From a virus, in the IMG/VR virus record IMGVR_UViG_3300008110_000026, positions 1 through 64,000 of that record: a stretch of DNA of 64,000 bases; one strand, given 5' to 3'. The stretch's first letter is position 1. Every line of letters begins with the position of its first letter. A program made the translations under genes and the position numbers. A model generated the notes under the pieces. It did not search any database. It had not been told where the DNA came from and was given only the letters and a program-made list of their open reading frames with translations. Shown here piece by piece: positions 51,201 through 59,531 of this stretch.

Positions 51201-52210
51201 TATGCGTCAACCATAGTTACATTTTTAATTCCGGCGTTTAGAATATCACCAAAATCATTTGCGCTGTCACTAAGACGCTGTAGGTCCCACTTAGCGCAAA
51301 ACTTCATAAAGTAAATGCCAACATTGCTGACCTGCGGTTTATTAACTGCGTCTCGCACAATAGTTCTACATGCATCCTTAATATCGTCGGGCTGTGCAGT
51401 AAGATCAATTAGTGTGCGATTGCGCTCATAGTCATCGCGAACACGGTGCTCTACTTCTTCGTGATCAGTCCAACGCTGTAACATGAAGTTATTGTAGTTA
51501 AATCCGCCACGCTCTCGATCCTCAAATGCTTCTGTAATGCCAGTCTTGTTCTTACTGCCCTTTAGTCGGGCACCAGGAAAGGCACTGAACACATTGTCAG
51601 TAGGGTCGCCTCGAACACACTTCTCAAACAGCACAAATTCAGGATCGCCTACATCCTTAGGCTTACCTGTTTTCTTGTCTATAACAGTCTTACCAGTCTT
51701 AGCGTTAATAACGCCATCAATTGATACGATTTCTTCTGTTGTGCCGTTGTATTGCTTTACATTGTCTGCCAGCAACTGATAAAAGTCGCTGTCTGTGCTA
51801 ACAATAATATGCTCATCATTGGGATGAGTTTGTATCCAAGTAGCAATAAGGTCATCGGCTTCTGCTGTAGGGCAACGAATAACACTACAGTTTGTGCGTT
51901 CATCAAAGAACTTAATCATATTATCGTATGCTTCAAAGAAGAGTTCATCGTCTTCAATCTCACGCGGTGTACGCTTGTTAGCAGTAACTTTGCGATTAGC
52001 CTTGTAGGGTGGATAAAAATCTTTGCGCCAACTACGACCTTCTAAACAGAATACAACATGACTACCATTAAAGTCTCGCCATGCTTTCTTAACGCTGTTA
52101 AACATGATATGCATCGCCATGCCTACTCGCATGTCAATGTCTTTGCCGCCGCCAACATGCTTGGCCCGCATAAACATATTTAAACTGTCTACTAGAATGT
52201 AAGTTGCCAT
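51200..52210 (-). CDS. 5'-3' exonuclease/flap nuclease (T4 RNase H type)
   Basis: A 336-residue protein. 'TYILVDSLNMFMRAKHV' gives the first Asp of the active site; 'FCLEGRSWRKDFYPPYKANR' is the helical arch start; 'AEADDLIATWI' and 'STDSDFYQLL' hold further metal-binding Asp residues, and 'GDPTDNVFSAFPGARLKG' is the helix-hairpin-helix region. The pattern fits the T4 rnh/FEN family, which removes RNA primers in phage DNA replication. It has its own strong promoter. The main replication gene in this window. Confidence 0.9.
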   Translation of the reverse strand: MATYILVDSLNMFMRAKHVGGGKDIDMRVGMAMHIMFNSVKKAWRDFNGSHVVFCLEGRSWRKDFYPPYKANRKVTANKRTPREIEDDELFFEAYDNMIKFFDERTNCSVIRCPTAEADDLIATWIQTHPNDEHIIVSTDSDFYQLLADNVKQYNGTTEEIVSIDGVINAKTGKTVIDKKTGKPKDVGDPEFVLFEKCVRGDPTDNVFSAFPGARLKGSKNKTGITEAFEDRERGGFNYNNFMLQRWTDHEEVEHRVRDDYERNRTLIDLTAQPDDIKDACRTIVRDAVNKPQVSNVGIYFMKFCAKWDLQRLSDSANDFGDILNAGIKNVTMVDA

Positions 52211-52237
52211 ATATAGTCCTTTAGCAATTGTATACTA

Positions 52238-52266
52238 AGTATAGCTGAATAATCGCTTTTTGTCAA
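52238..52266 (-). promoter_or_regulatory. Sigma70-type promoter for the exonuclease gene
   Basis: Minus strand TTGACA, 17-base spacer, TATACT. The -10 is preceded by AGC, not TGn. Confidence 0.78.
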
Positions 52267-52267
52267 G

Positions 52268-53530
52268 TTAATTTACAAATATCCAAAGATCTTCAAAGTT
52301 TCCATCGCGCTGTTTGTGTGCCTGTCTACCGCTGGATAAACCGCTCCACCTAACCTTAAGGTGCTTTTCAAATGAGAGGTGTTTTTCTACAACAGATTTC
52401 ATATCTTGGCTTATATTGTTATCTACTTTGGCGAAGTTTCTGTAATTACTGATAATAAAACCAAACTTTGCCCCAGGTTTCATAACTGCCGCACACAATT
52501 TAACAGTTTCTTCCCAATATCCTGTAAGCCAATCTGCGTAGTTTGGGAAACTTATTGTACTTTGTTCCTCACCTGGATATATTTCTAAATCAAAATAAGG
52601 AGGACAAAATAATACAGCATCTACTCGATTAGAATATTTTTCTATAAAGTTGTGCCTTGCATCTAATTGCTCACTGGGACAAAGATAAAAATCAACACTT
52701 TTGTTGCTACCAAAGAACTGACTAAATGTATCCGTTTCTTTCCACCTAGTGTATGCGCTATGCAGATGATTGGCATTATCAACCACGTTAGGTATAACAT
52801 CGGTAGCCACCATATGATTAAAATTACTATTATAGAAACCAAATTGGTATGCATTCCAGCCCATGCACGGACTGAATAAAACGTCACCGGTGAATTGTGT
52901 ATCTAATATACTTTTAAATGTATATGGGTTAAAGATACTCGCTTTATTAGCACCGATCCAAAAGTCTAACCAAAACTGTCCATAGTCATCTTCTGTGTTT
53001 ATGATATGATCAAAGAATGCCGGAGCACATAGACTATTTCTAATATGAAAGTTTTCATACATAACTTTGATCAAGCCAAACACATACTGACTATCGTTAG
53101 TATATAACTTTTTAGTGTTGTAAAAATCATCAAAATTTATGTTTTTACATACTCTACCATACTTGCTGTTAGTCATGCCCATAAATGTATCATCTTGTAA
53201 GCAATTTCCTTCTGGCAAGTCAAAATAAAATTCTAATGGATTAAGTAACTCACCATACCTTCTATAGAACTCATATAAACTAGTTTTAGCATCAGTAACC
53301 AATATTTGATACATTTTTTTGCAATAAAGTTCCAACAGTTCTTTTCTGTTATCAGAATCTTTTTTAGTTACTCTAGCAATAAAAGTGTCAATATCACTAC
53401 GCACACCAAATGTGCCGGTGGTGTCACTAATATTAAGGACACTCAATTGCTGCCTAAAGGTAGCATAGTCCACTGACTGTAGTTGGACAGTAGACAATAA
53501 ATCATCAAAGGTGTGAGTAAGTTTTTTCAT
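52268..53530 (-). CDS. DNA methyltransferase (amino-methyl type)
   Basis: A 420-residue protein. Motif I is 'VLFSPCMGWNAYQFGFYNSN' near residues 217-236, where a Gly-rich SAM loop fits, with the acidic 'VATDVIP' after. The catalytic motif reads CPPY at 309-312 ('FCPPYFDLEIYPG'), in place of the common (D/N)PPY of N6-adenine or N4-cytosine methyltransferases. The order I then IV is that of the gamma/beta-type enzymes. The N-terminal 200 residues probably form the target domain. It follows directly a possible nuclease gene (8-base gap), so a restriction-modification-like pair is possible. Confidence 0.8.
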   Translation of the reverse strand: MKKLTHTFDDLLSTVQLQSVDYATFRQQLSVLNISDTTGTFGVRSDIDTFIARVTKKDSDNRKELLELYCKKMYQILVTDAKTSLYEFYRRYGELLNPLEFYFDLPEGNCLQDDTFMGMTNSKYGRVCKNINFDDFYNTKKLYTNDSQYVFGLIKVMYENFHIRNSLCAPAFFDHIINTEDDYGQFWLDFWIGANKASIFNPYTFKSILDTQFTGDVLFSPCMGWNAYQFGFYNSNFNHMVATDVIPNVVDNANHLHSAYTRWKETDTFSQFFGSNKSVDFYLCPSEQLDARHNFIEKYSNRVDAVLFCPPYFDLEIYPGEEQSTISFPNYADWLTGYWEETVKLCAAVMKPGAKFGFIISNYRNFAKVDNNISQDMKSVVEKHLSFEKHLKVRWSGLSSGRQAHKQRDGNFEDLWIFVN

Positions 53531-53538
53531 ACACGTAT

Positions 53539-54279
53539 TTATTCAGTTTCGTAAACAATAAACTCTTTAGGCCACTTTTTATAAATGTGAAACTGTGGAC
53601 TATGATAAAGCTCACCTTCACCGGCACCCTTCATTTGTAGGCTAAAAATCTTTTCTTCATTTGGTCCCACACACCAAATGTTATAGTTATGGCCTCGTTT
53701 ACTTTTGCTCATTGTCCAAACACAGTGATCAGTGATCCATTTAATATATTTGTAAATATCAACGATGATTATCTTATCTGTTTTTTTGTTTCGCCAAATT
53801 AAAAAATCTACTACATAATCATTATTTAGAGTTTGTAATAGTAGCTTAGGTAGAATTCCCTCTTTATTCTTTTTATTGAGCCAAGCGAGTACTTCTTCCC
53901 AGCCTGTAATATTATGAGATCCTAGTCGCTGCCGCCGGAGTTCTAGATTTTCATTTAGGGTTAAACCACTTTTCCAATCATTAAACTTTTGTATATCACA
54001 GGTACCAAACCATTTTTCAAATTTTTGAAAAATGATTTCAGGGGCATTTAAATAATTACAAAATGCTTTGAGCGTTGTTGCATGTACTTGTGTATTGCTG
54101 CCACTGCCATTTTTAATACTAAAATAGATAGGATTTTCTGCAATACCAACAAGATCCACTTTGGTTCCGGTACCTCCCAAAGTTTCAAACTGTTTAATAA
54201 AAAAGATTCCTTTGAGCAACTTTTGTAGGTTATCGCTACTTTCGTAATCTCTTCCTTCATAATATTCTTTACTAGCCAT
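53539..54279 (-). CDS. Possible PD-(D/E)xK-type nuclease next to the methyltransferase
   Basis: A 246-residue protein from ATG 54279 (with AGGATC upstream; the frame to 54306 falls in the promoter). 'TLGGTGTKVDLVGIAENP' then 'IYFSIKNGSG' (Asp42 and Lys56) has the arrangement of the D...(E/S)xK active site of restriction-type nucleases, preceded by a possible Glu32. The rest is helical and basic with 'RRQRLGSHNITGWEEVLAWL'. The gene has its own sigma70 promoter and is co-directional with the methyltransferase. A type II restriction enzyme or homing-like nuclease is my best reading; it might be inactive. Confidence 0.5.
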   Translation of the reverse strand: MASKEYYEGRDYESSDNLQKLLKGIFFIKQFETLGGTGTKVDLVGIAENPIYFSIKNGSGSNTQVHATTLKAFCNYLNAPEIIFQKFEKWFGTCDIQKFNDWKSGLTLNENLELRRQRLGSHNITGWEEVLAWLNKKNKEGILPKLLLQTLNNDYVVDFLIWRNKKTDKIIIVDIYKYIKWITDHCVWTMSKSKRGHNYNIWCVGPNEEKIFSLQMKGAGEGELYHSPQFHIYKKWPKEFIVYETE

Positions 54280-54306
54280 AGAGATCCTACTGTTAATTCT
54301 ATACAC

Positions 54307-54334
54307 AGTATAGCAAAAATACTAGAAATGTCAA
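54307..54334 (-). promoter_or_regulatory. Sigma70-type promoter for the nuclease/methyltransferase pair
   Basis: Minus strand TTGACA, 16-base spacer, TATACT with TG before the -10. The transcript start would fall around the ATG at 54306, which supports the later ATG at 54279. Confidence 0.78.
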
Positions 54335-54350
54335 CCAAAAATGGAGACAG

Positions 54351-54584
54351 CTAAGTTGATGAAAAGTCTTTGAGAATATCTTCTAATCCGCTGCCGATAG
54401 GTGCAGATGCCTTTGCTTGTTCAAAGTCTCGCTCTAGATCTATCTTCAAAAACTTGCGATAGTTCTTTAGAATGAAGTCAACTTCACTAGGCTGCATCTC
54501 TGCAATCTTAGAATCAATGACAGGCTGTACAGCCTGCATTAACTGTATCAATTTACTTTTGGCTGTTATTTCGACGTTCGACAT
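54351..54584 (-). CDS. Unknown small protein
   Basis: A 77-residue protein from ATG 54584, which overlaps the end of the gene at 54553; an upstream ATG at 54641 lies deep in that gene. 'LIQLMQAVQPVIDSKIAEMQ' and 'VDFILKNYRKFLKIDLERDF' are helices. Role unknown. Confidence 0.55.
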   Translation of the reverse strand: MSNVEITAKSKLIQLMQAVQPVIDSKIAEMQPSEVDFILKNYRKFLKIDLERDFEQAKASAPIGSGLEDILKDFSST

Positions 54585-55068
54585 CGGGTCTTGCACTTGC
54601 TGATCTATCTGATTGCTCCAAACCATAGTCTTGGTCCGCAACTTCGTTTGCTAAAATAGTCCTACAAACACCGTTGAACCATTTGTTAACAATATCTTCA
54701 TCACTGCGACCTTCGTATCCATTTTCCTGTAGCATCTTAACAAACTCATCGTTCCAATCAAGTTCGATATAGCCTGCCTGTGCGTTAACAGGATTGATGC
54801 CCATCTTTAGGACATTAATATATGGTTCTTTTCTAATGTCAGCAATTTTCTTATCATATGCTGTTTGACTTATTTCTTCACGCTTTAATTTCAAATCAAG
54901 TTTTGCAATATCTGCGTCTTCGTTTGTTTCAGCATTGATTTCAGCAAGTTTATCTTCTAAGTCGTTGCCGTCATAGTAGTACTCGGCTTCAGCAATAGCT
55001 CGTGTCTTTCCTGCAAGTCCCCAACTGGCTGGTAGCCAACTAAACGGGATTAATTTTTTCTTTTTCAT
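54553..55068 (-). CDS. Conserved marine T4-like phage protein
   Basis: A 171-residue protein. 'KLIPFSWLPASWGLAGKTRAI' with 'AEAEYYYDGNDLEDKLAEIN' and 'GYIELDWNDEFVKMLQENGYEG' match a protein I recall from marine T4-like phages, function unknown. No membrane span. The middle 'REEISQTAYDKKIADIRKEP' is helical. Confidence 0.7.
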   Translation of the reverse strand: MKKKKLIPFSWLPASWGLAGKTRAIAEAEYYYDGNDLEDKLAEINAETNEDADIAKLDLKLKREEISQTAYDKKIADIRKEPYINVLKMGINPVNAQAGYIELDWNDEFVKMLQENGYEGRSDEDIVNKWFNGVCRTILANEVADQDYGLEQSDRSASARPDVERRNNSQK

Positions 55069-55078
55069 AATATCTCTC

Positions 55079-55591
55079 TTACTTCAAAAACATCTGTAGT
55101 GTATATCTAGTATTTGTTCCTGTAACAGGATTTGTTTTGTGGGCAGCACCTTCAACTATTGAATCAAAATATGCATAAACACCGCAATTAACTTTTTGTA
55201 CAACTGCTACTTCGGCATCGTTGTCTAACCAAACAAATTCCCCACCCTCGGCATCATCGCTTAAAAAAACAGTCAGCGAAGCCTTGCATGTATCTGTATG
55301 TAACGGAATACTGCAATCAGCAGGCATTTTTTGTACTGCAAACTGAGCAAACTTTAACCGCTCGTCTCGACAGAATGGGAGATTTTGATTTGATGCTAGT
55401 GCTAATATTAATGCCATTCTGTCTCCGTCGGTAACAGTTTCAGAAAATGCTTCTGGTAGGGTGCAATTAGCTGTTGAAATTTCCGGCCACACTTCATAAC
55501 TACTATTGTCGGTATTCTTTATCTGACAAAACCTGCTTTGAAGCATGTGCAAAATTCTATCATTGAAAACATTTTCTGTGTAGGTAAACAT
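55079..55591 (-). CDS. 2-oxoglutarate/Fe(II) dioxygenase (prolyl hydroxylase-like)
   Basis: A 170-residue protein. 'PLHTDTCKASLTVFLSDDAEG' gives the HxD iron ligands, and 'VEGAAHKTNPVTGTNTRYTL' gives the distal His with the Arg that binds 2-oxoglutarate. 'GGEFVWLDN' lies between, as in prolyl 4-hydroxylase domains. Phage 2OG enzymes of this size are common in marine T4-like phages; substrate is unknown. It shares one base with the end of queE. Confidence 0.85.
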   Translation of the reverse strand: MFTYTENVFNDRILHMLQSRFCQIKNTDNSSYEVWPEISTANCTLPEAFSETVTDGDRMALILALASNQNLPFCRDERLKFAQFAVQKMPADCSIPLHTDTCKASLTVFLSDDAEGGEFVWLDNDAEVAVVQKVNCGVYAYFDSIVEGAAHKTNPVTGTNTRYTLQMFLK

Positions 55592-56514
55592 TATTTTCCT
55601 ATAGCATTTCCGTAAATGTGTACATGCACTCGACTTGTGTAGTTATACCCACGCTGTATTGCTTCGTCTGCAATCATTGCTTCTGTTACTTTGAGGCCTT
55701 CCAAAGTGCCACCGACACCCATAATATAAACAGGAAAATTACAACCAGCTTGCCTAAAGCGATCAACATTTTCTTCTACTTCCTTCCAACTGGCTTCGCT
55801 GCCATTAACAACGAATTTTAGTTGTCCTCTGCTTGATAGTTTAGCATAGCTACCTACTACATCGGGGCAAATTGCTCTCTTAGCTCTTTCTCCGGCTGTA
55901 CTCCATAGCTTAGGACTGATACTCCAAAACCATTCTGTTGTACCATTTCCGTCAGGTACAATGCCACCAAACTCGCTGCTAAACAAGAACTTTTCAGTAA
56001 GCCATTTTTCAAATTCTGCTGTTAGTGGTTGTGTACCATTAGTTTCAACTGTGACATTGCGCGGCGCATTGCCCCTCTTAGCAAATTCGTTGATGATGGA
56101 GATCATGCCTTCCTGCGACTTTTTAAGCATAGGCTCACCACCAGTGAACACCATGTGTGTCCATTGCTTGCTTTTAGGATGTTGAAAACTACCACCCGGC
56201 AATAGTGCAGTTAAATTATCAACGGCTTCTTCAACTGTTTTGTCAGTCATTAAGTGTCTGAAACGCTTGCTCCATGTATAGCTACTGTCGCAACCCTTTT
56301 CAAACACAGGTAGATCTTCAACACGATGAATACCGCTGATATCAACTGTTTCGTAAGGCAGTTCGTAGGTCTTTGGATCGGTTGGATCCTTTTGTCCAAA
56401 TCCATTACATTGGAGATTGCACATAAAGAATCGCATCCAAAGACTGGGAATACCTACATAAGCACCTTCGCCCTGTGCGCTATAGAATATTTCACTGTAC
56501 TTGAGGTTTGACAT
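55591..56514 (-). CDS. queE: QueE, 7-carboxy-7-deazaguanine synthase (atypical Cys spacing)
   Basis: A 307-residue radical SAM protein. 'YSEIFYSAQGEGAYVGIPSLW' is the family start. The cluster begins at Cys32 and Cys36 ('MCNLQCNGFG'), but the third Cys is Cys75 in 'KGCDSSYTW', where QueE normally has 'CDTxYxW', after about 38 residues. 'FTGGEPML' gives the SAM site. QueE converts 6-carboxytetrahydropterin to 7-carboxy-7-deazaguanine, following FolE and QueD. The inserted loop between Cys2 and Cys3 is a known feature of some phage QueE proteins. Confidence 0.88.
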   Translation of the reverse strand: MSNLKYSEIFYSAQGEGAYVGIPSLWMRFFMCNLQCNGFGQKDPTDPKTYELPYETVDISGIHRVEDLPVFEKGCDSSYTWSKRFRHLMTDKTVEEAVDNLTALLPGGSFQHPKSKQWTHMVFTGGEPMLKKSQEGMISIINEFAKRGNAPRNVTVETNGTQPLTAEFEKWLTEKFLFSSEFGGIVPDGNGTTEWFWSISPKLWSTAGERAKRAICPDVVGSYAKLSSRGQLKFVVNGSEASWKEVEENVDRFRQAGCNFPVYIMGVGGTLEGLKVTEAMIADEAIQRGYNYTSRVHVHIYGNAIGK

Positions 56515-57046
56515 ATTTCAATAACCTTTCGAGATCAAGGCTCATTTTAAAGTTTGTATAATCAATTTCTCTACCATGTTTCTTGTGCATCTTAGTAAGG
56601 GCATTAAACACAATGGAGTGTACCTCTGAGTTTTCAAAGCCCCTCTCGCCCTTTTCTACATCTTCGAGACAATCCACAATGATCAGTTCTAAACCATATC
56701 TAAACAAGTCGTCAATGGTTTCGCAATCATGGAGAATTGATTTAGCATAAGATATAATTAGAAAATAGATTCTATCGGTGATAGCAGTTGCTTGAACATC
56801 TAAATCAACATCAGTTGAATTAGGGTCATCAGCAAAGTCTAATTCTAGTTTATCTTTCTTACTAGGCTTTGCCAAGTCAATAAAAGCATCTATGCACTCA
56901 AAAATTTCATCTACTGTTATAGGATATCGTTGGGTTACCCATGTAATATCCTTGTACTCAGCAATAGCATCACAAACATCGATGATTTGTACACCCGTTC
57001 TGTCTAATACTAAAATGTTTCGAGGTCCTCGGTTTGAAATGGTCAT
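56492..57046 (-). CDS. Unknown protein upstream of queE
   Basis: A 184-residue, acidic protein. 'ILVLDRTGVQIIDVCDAIAEY' and 'VDEIFECIDAFIDLAKPS' suggest an alpha/beta fold; 'HGREIDYTNFKMSLDLERLL' ends it. No known family. It overlaps queE by 23 bases and the gene at 57043 by four, so it is in the same operon. Confidence 0.55.
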   Translation of the reverse strand: MTISNRGPRNILVLDRTGVQIIDVCDAIAEYKDITWVTQRYPITVDEIFECIDAFIDLAKPSKKDKLELDFADDPNSTDVDLDVQATAITDRIYFLIISYAKSILHDCETIDDLFRYGLELIIVDCLEDVEKGERGFENSEVHSIVFNALTKMHKKHGREIDYTNFKMSLDLERLLKYVKPQVQ

Positions 57047-57267
57047 CGATATTTTCCTAGAAGCTTTGGCCCTGTGCTTTGAAATTCTAACCCGCTCATT
57101 GAGCCAATATAGATTTTGTATCGTTCGTTAAATTGCAGATTAACTCGTACTGTGTTCAATGCCACAGTTAGATACTTTCCTTCTACAAAAGTAATTACAT
57201 CTGCCTCAACGGTATTACCATTGTCGATGCACTCAACAACCGCTGTGCGATCAAATGAGCTGTACAT
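57043..57267 (-). CDS. Conserved small phage protein (SH3-like)
   Basis: A 74-residue beta-rich protein: 'VECIDNGNTVEADVITFVEGK', 'YLTVALNTVRVNLQFNERYK', 'IGSMSGLEFQSTGPKLL'. I recall similar small proteins in marine T4-like phages; function unknown. It begins directly after the folE stop. Confidence 0.65.
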   Translation of the reverse strand: MYSSFDRTAVVECIDNGNTVEADVITFVEGKYLTVALNTVRVNLQFNERYKIYIGSMSGLEFQSTGPKLLGKYR

Positions 57268-57948
57268 TTACTTACAGCCTTTGTTTACAATGTTCATAAA
57301 CTCTGCACGAACCGCAGGGTCGCTCTTAAAGCAACCGCCCAGCTTGCTGGTAACTGTGCTAGAGCCAACATCTTCAACTCCTCTACTTTTTACGCAATAG
57401 TGTTGTGCGTCAATAACCACTGCTACATTTTCTGTTTCTAGAATGTAGCTTAGTGCATGATAAACCTGTTCAGTTAGGCGCTCTTGAATCTGGGGACGCT
57501 TGCTGAAGTATTCAACGATACGATTGATCTTTGAAAGACCTAGTACCTTCTGTTTGGGGATATAACCTACTGTTGCAAGTCCATCGATAATAACAAAATG
57601 ATGTTCGCAGTTGCTCTGTACATTAACATTGCGCTCTACAACCATCTCATCGTATTTCATTTTATTGTCAACGGTGGTACACTTGGGGAAAGCATCGTAG
57701 TCTAGCCCCCAAAAGATTTCGTTGACATACATCTTAGCAACACGCTTTGGTGTGTCCATGAGACTGTCGTCTGATAGATCGAGACCCATGGTCTTCATAA
57801 TTTCGGTAAAGTGACGCTCGATAATTTCAATCTTATCTTTGCGGTCAACACCGTTATCTACTGTAGGGGTTTCAACACCCATCTGTACTAGGTGTTCGTG
57901 AACGCGACTGCCTAAATCAGGGTCGCACTTAGTTTTATTGAATGACAT
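57268..57948 (-). CDS. folE: FolE, GTP cyclohydrolase I
   Basis: A 226-residue protein of standard length. '[21 protein letters not shown]' and the zinc ligands Cys114 ('CEHH', with His117) and Cys185 ('[11 protein letters not shown]') are all in place, and '[21 protein letters not shown]' is the family signature. The enzyme opens GTP to 7,8-dihydroneopterin triphosphate, the first step of 7-deazaguanine and folate biosynthesis. With queE and queD close by, the queuosine-type pathway is the likely use. Ribosome site AAGGAG. Confidence 0.96.
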   Translation of the reverse strand: MSFNKTKCDPDLGSRVHEHLVQMGVETPTVDNGVDRKDKIEIIERHFTEIMKTMGLDLSDDSLMDTPKRVAKMYVNEIFWGLDYDAFPKCTTVDNKMKYDEMVVERNVNVQSNCEHHFVIIDGLATVGYIPKQKVLGLSKINRIVEYFSKRPQIQERLTEQVYHALSYILETENVAVVIDAQHYCVKSRGVEDVGSSTVTSKLGGCFKSDPAVRAEFMNIVNKGCK

Positions 57949-58006
57949 ATACTTCTCCTTCCTTACACGGATATAATTTAAGTTTGCTACCTTTGTGTAG
58001 CATAAT

Positions 58007-58014
58007 TATTTATC
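58007..58014 (-). promoter_or_regulatory. T4-type late promoter GATAAATA (minus strand)
   Basis: One mismatch to the consensus, 58 bases upstream of folE. Confidence 0.4.
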
Positions 58015-58047
58015 GAACTGCTTTTACAAGCTCTAGATTTCTTGTTT

Positions 58048-58515
58048 TTATCTTCGTTTCCACCAGTCTTCCCAGGGGAACACAAACCATTGGTCTTCTA
58101 TGCTTCTAGATATTTCTCTGCCAGCATAGTCTATCTTAACCTTTGATTCAATATTCTCAATCGCCACAGCAACATAAAAGTCAACAAACTCTTGTGCTCG
58201 TATGACTTCAATCATCTCTGAAAGAGTTTTGCCCGAGTCGCAAATATCATCAACTAGGAACACAACATGCCCCCAGTATTTGTCTAAGATAGCTGTTAAA
58301 GATTGAATGTCCTTGTCCTCACCATCTCTGGTTTGCCATACTACAGGCACAAACGGAACATCAAAATAGTTACTTAGTTTAATGCCAAAGTCAGCACCTC
58401 CTCGCATAGGCGCGATGATTACTTCGGGTACTACTCCGTCTTTGGCAACTTGACGAATAACTTCACTATAGTAGTCATTCATTTCTTGGTGTGTTATATA
58501 TTCGTATTTGGGCAT
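58048..58515 (-). CDS. Purine-type phosphoribosyltransferase
   Basis: A 155-residue protein. 'VIIAPMRGGADFGIKLSNYF' and 'VVFLVDDICDSGKTLSEMIEV' give the substrate loop and the PRPP-binding motif (DDxxDSGKT). Length and motifs fit hypoxanthine/xanthine-guanine-type enzymes, which make nucleotides from base and PRPP. It could feed the phage nucleotide pool. It has its own sigma70 promoter. Confidence 0.85.
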   Translation of the reverse strand: MPKYEYITHQEMNDYYSEVIRQVAKDGVVPEVIIAPMRGGADFGIKLSNYFDVPFVPVVWQTRDGEDKDIQSLTAILDKYWGHVVFLVDDICDSGKTLSEMIEVIRAQEFVDFYVAVAIENIESKVKIDYAGREISRSIEDQWFVFPWEDWWKRR

Positions 58516-58521
58516 AATTTA

Positions 58522-58550
58522 ATAATAGCTTATCTTTGGTCTAAAGTCAA
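58522..58550 (-). promoter_or_regulatory. Sigma70-type promoter for the phosphoribosyltransferase gene
   Basis: Minus strand TTGACT, 17-base spacer, TATTAT. Confidence 0.72.
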
Positions 58551-59531
58551 TTACTTTTTGCGTTTCTTTTCCCATGCTACTGCATGAGCAACAATATCTT
58601 CTAAACCGTAAACTGGTTCCCAACCAAGCACTTCCTTGGCTTTTGAAATGTCAGCCCACGTCTTTGCGGGATCACCCTGTCTTGCATTTTCTAAAAACAT
58701 GCTAATAGTTTTACCGGTTTCTTTTTCTACTGCGTTGATAACTTCCTTAACTGAATAGGGCTTACCAGCGCCCAAGTTAAATGCAGCACTTTCGTTACCA
58801 TCATCTAGATAGTTCATTGCATTAATATGTGCTCTAGCAATATCGTAAACATGCGTATAATCGCGTTCTGCTGTACCATCCTTAGTTGGATAGTCGGTGC
58901 CAAATACAGGCACAGTTTCATCTGCTAACGCTCGCTGCACTACAATAGGAACTAGGTGCCCCGGAGGATCCTGTGTGTATCCGCACTGACTGTCTGGATC
59001 TGCACCTGCTGCATTAAAATATCTCAATGATACAAACTTCATATTACTGTATGCTTGCTCGTAGTCCTTGAGGATCATTTCAATCATTGTCTTACTGCGA
59101 GCATATGGGCTAATAGGCAGCATCGGATCTGTTTCTTTATTTGGATTGCCGCTAGTGCCACCATAGATTGAGCTTGAACTGCTGAAGATAAAGTTCTTTA
59201 CACCTGCTGCTACAGCATGATTAAGCAGATTAATAGTATTAGCAACATTATTAGTGTAGTATCCTGCAGGGTCAATAAAACTTTCAGTTACCTGATGAGT
59301 TGCAGCAAGATGAATAATAGTGTCGGGTTTAGTTAGTTGTAGAATGCCCTTGAGTTGATGATTGTCAATATCAAATGGATACTGATGTACCCCGGGTATT
59401 TCGCATTTCTTTCTATCAACATTAATAACATTATGCCCTGCTTGAACTAGCAGCCTACAAGTAAGGTTACCGATAAAGCCACTGCCTCCGGTTACTAATA
59501 CTGTCTTTGGTTCTCGTTCAATGTTTTTCAT
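58551..59531 (-). CDS. galE: GalE-like NAD-dependent sugar epimerase
   Basis: A 326-residue protein. 'VLVTGGSGFIGNLTCRLLVQA' is the NAD-binding GxxGxxG motif; 'SSSSSIYGG' and 'YARSKTMIE' provide the Ser/Tyr/Lys catalytic triad of short-chain dehydrogenase-type epimerases; 'RYFNAAGADPDSQCGY' is typical of GalE. It interconverts nucleotide-sugar epimers such as UDP-glucose and UDP-galactose. With the glycosyltransferase that follows it, it would supply sugars for decoration. Its overlap of ATGA with that gene marks an operon. Confidence 0.92.
   Translation of the reverse strand: MKNIEREPKTVLVTGGSGFIGNLTCRLLVQAGHNVINVDRKKCEIPGVHQYPFDIDNHQLKGILQLTKPDTIIHLAATHQVTESFIDPAGYYTNNVANTINLLNHAVAAGVKNFIFSSSSSIYGGTSGNPNKETDPMLPISPYARSKTMIEMILKDYEQAYSNMKFVSLRYFNAAGADPDSQCGYTQDPPGHLVPIVVQRALADETVPVFGTDYPTKDGTAERDYTHVYDIARAHINAMNYLDDGNESAAFNLGAGKPYSVKEVINAVEKETGKTISMFLENARQGDPAKTWADISKAKEVLGWEPVYGLEDIVAHAVAWEKKRKK

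Noticed and set aside
53536-53543. AATAAATA (minus strand) before the methyltransferase gene
   Set aside because: It lies over the stop of the upstream gene and within about six bases of the ATG; likely chance.
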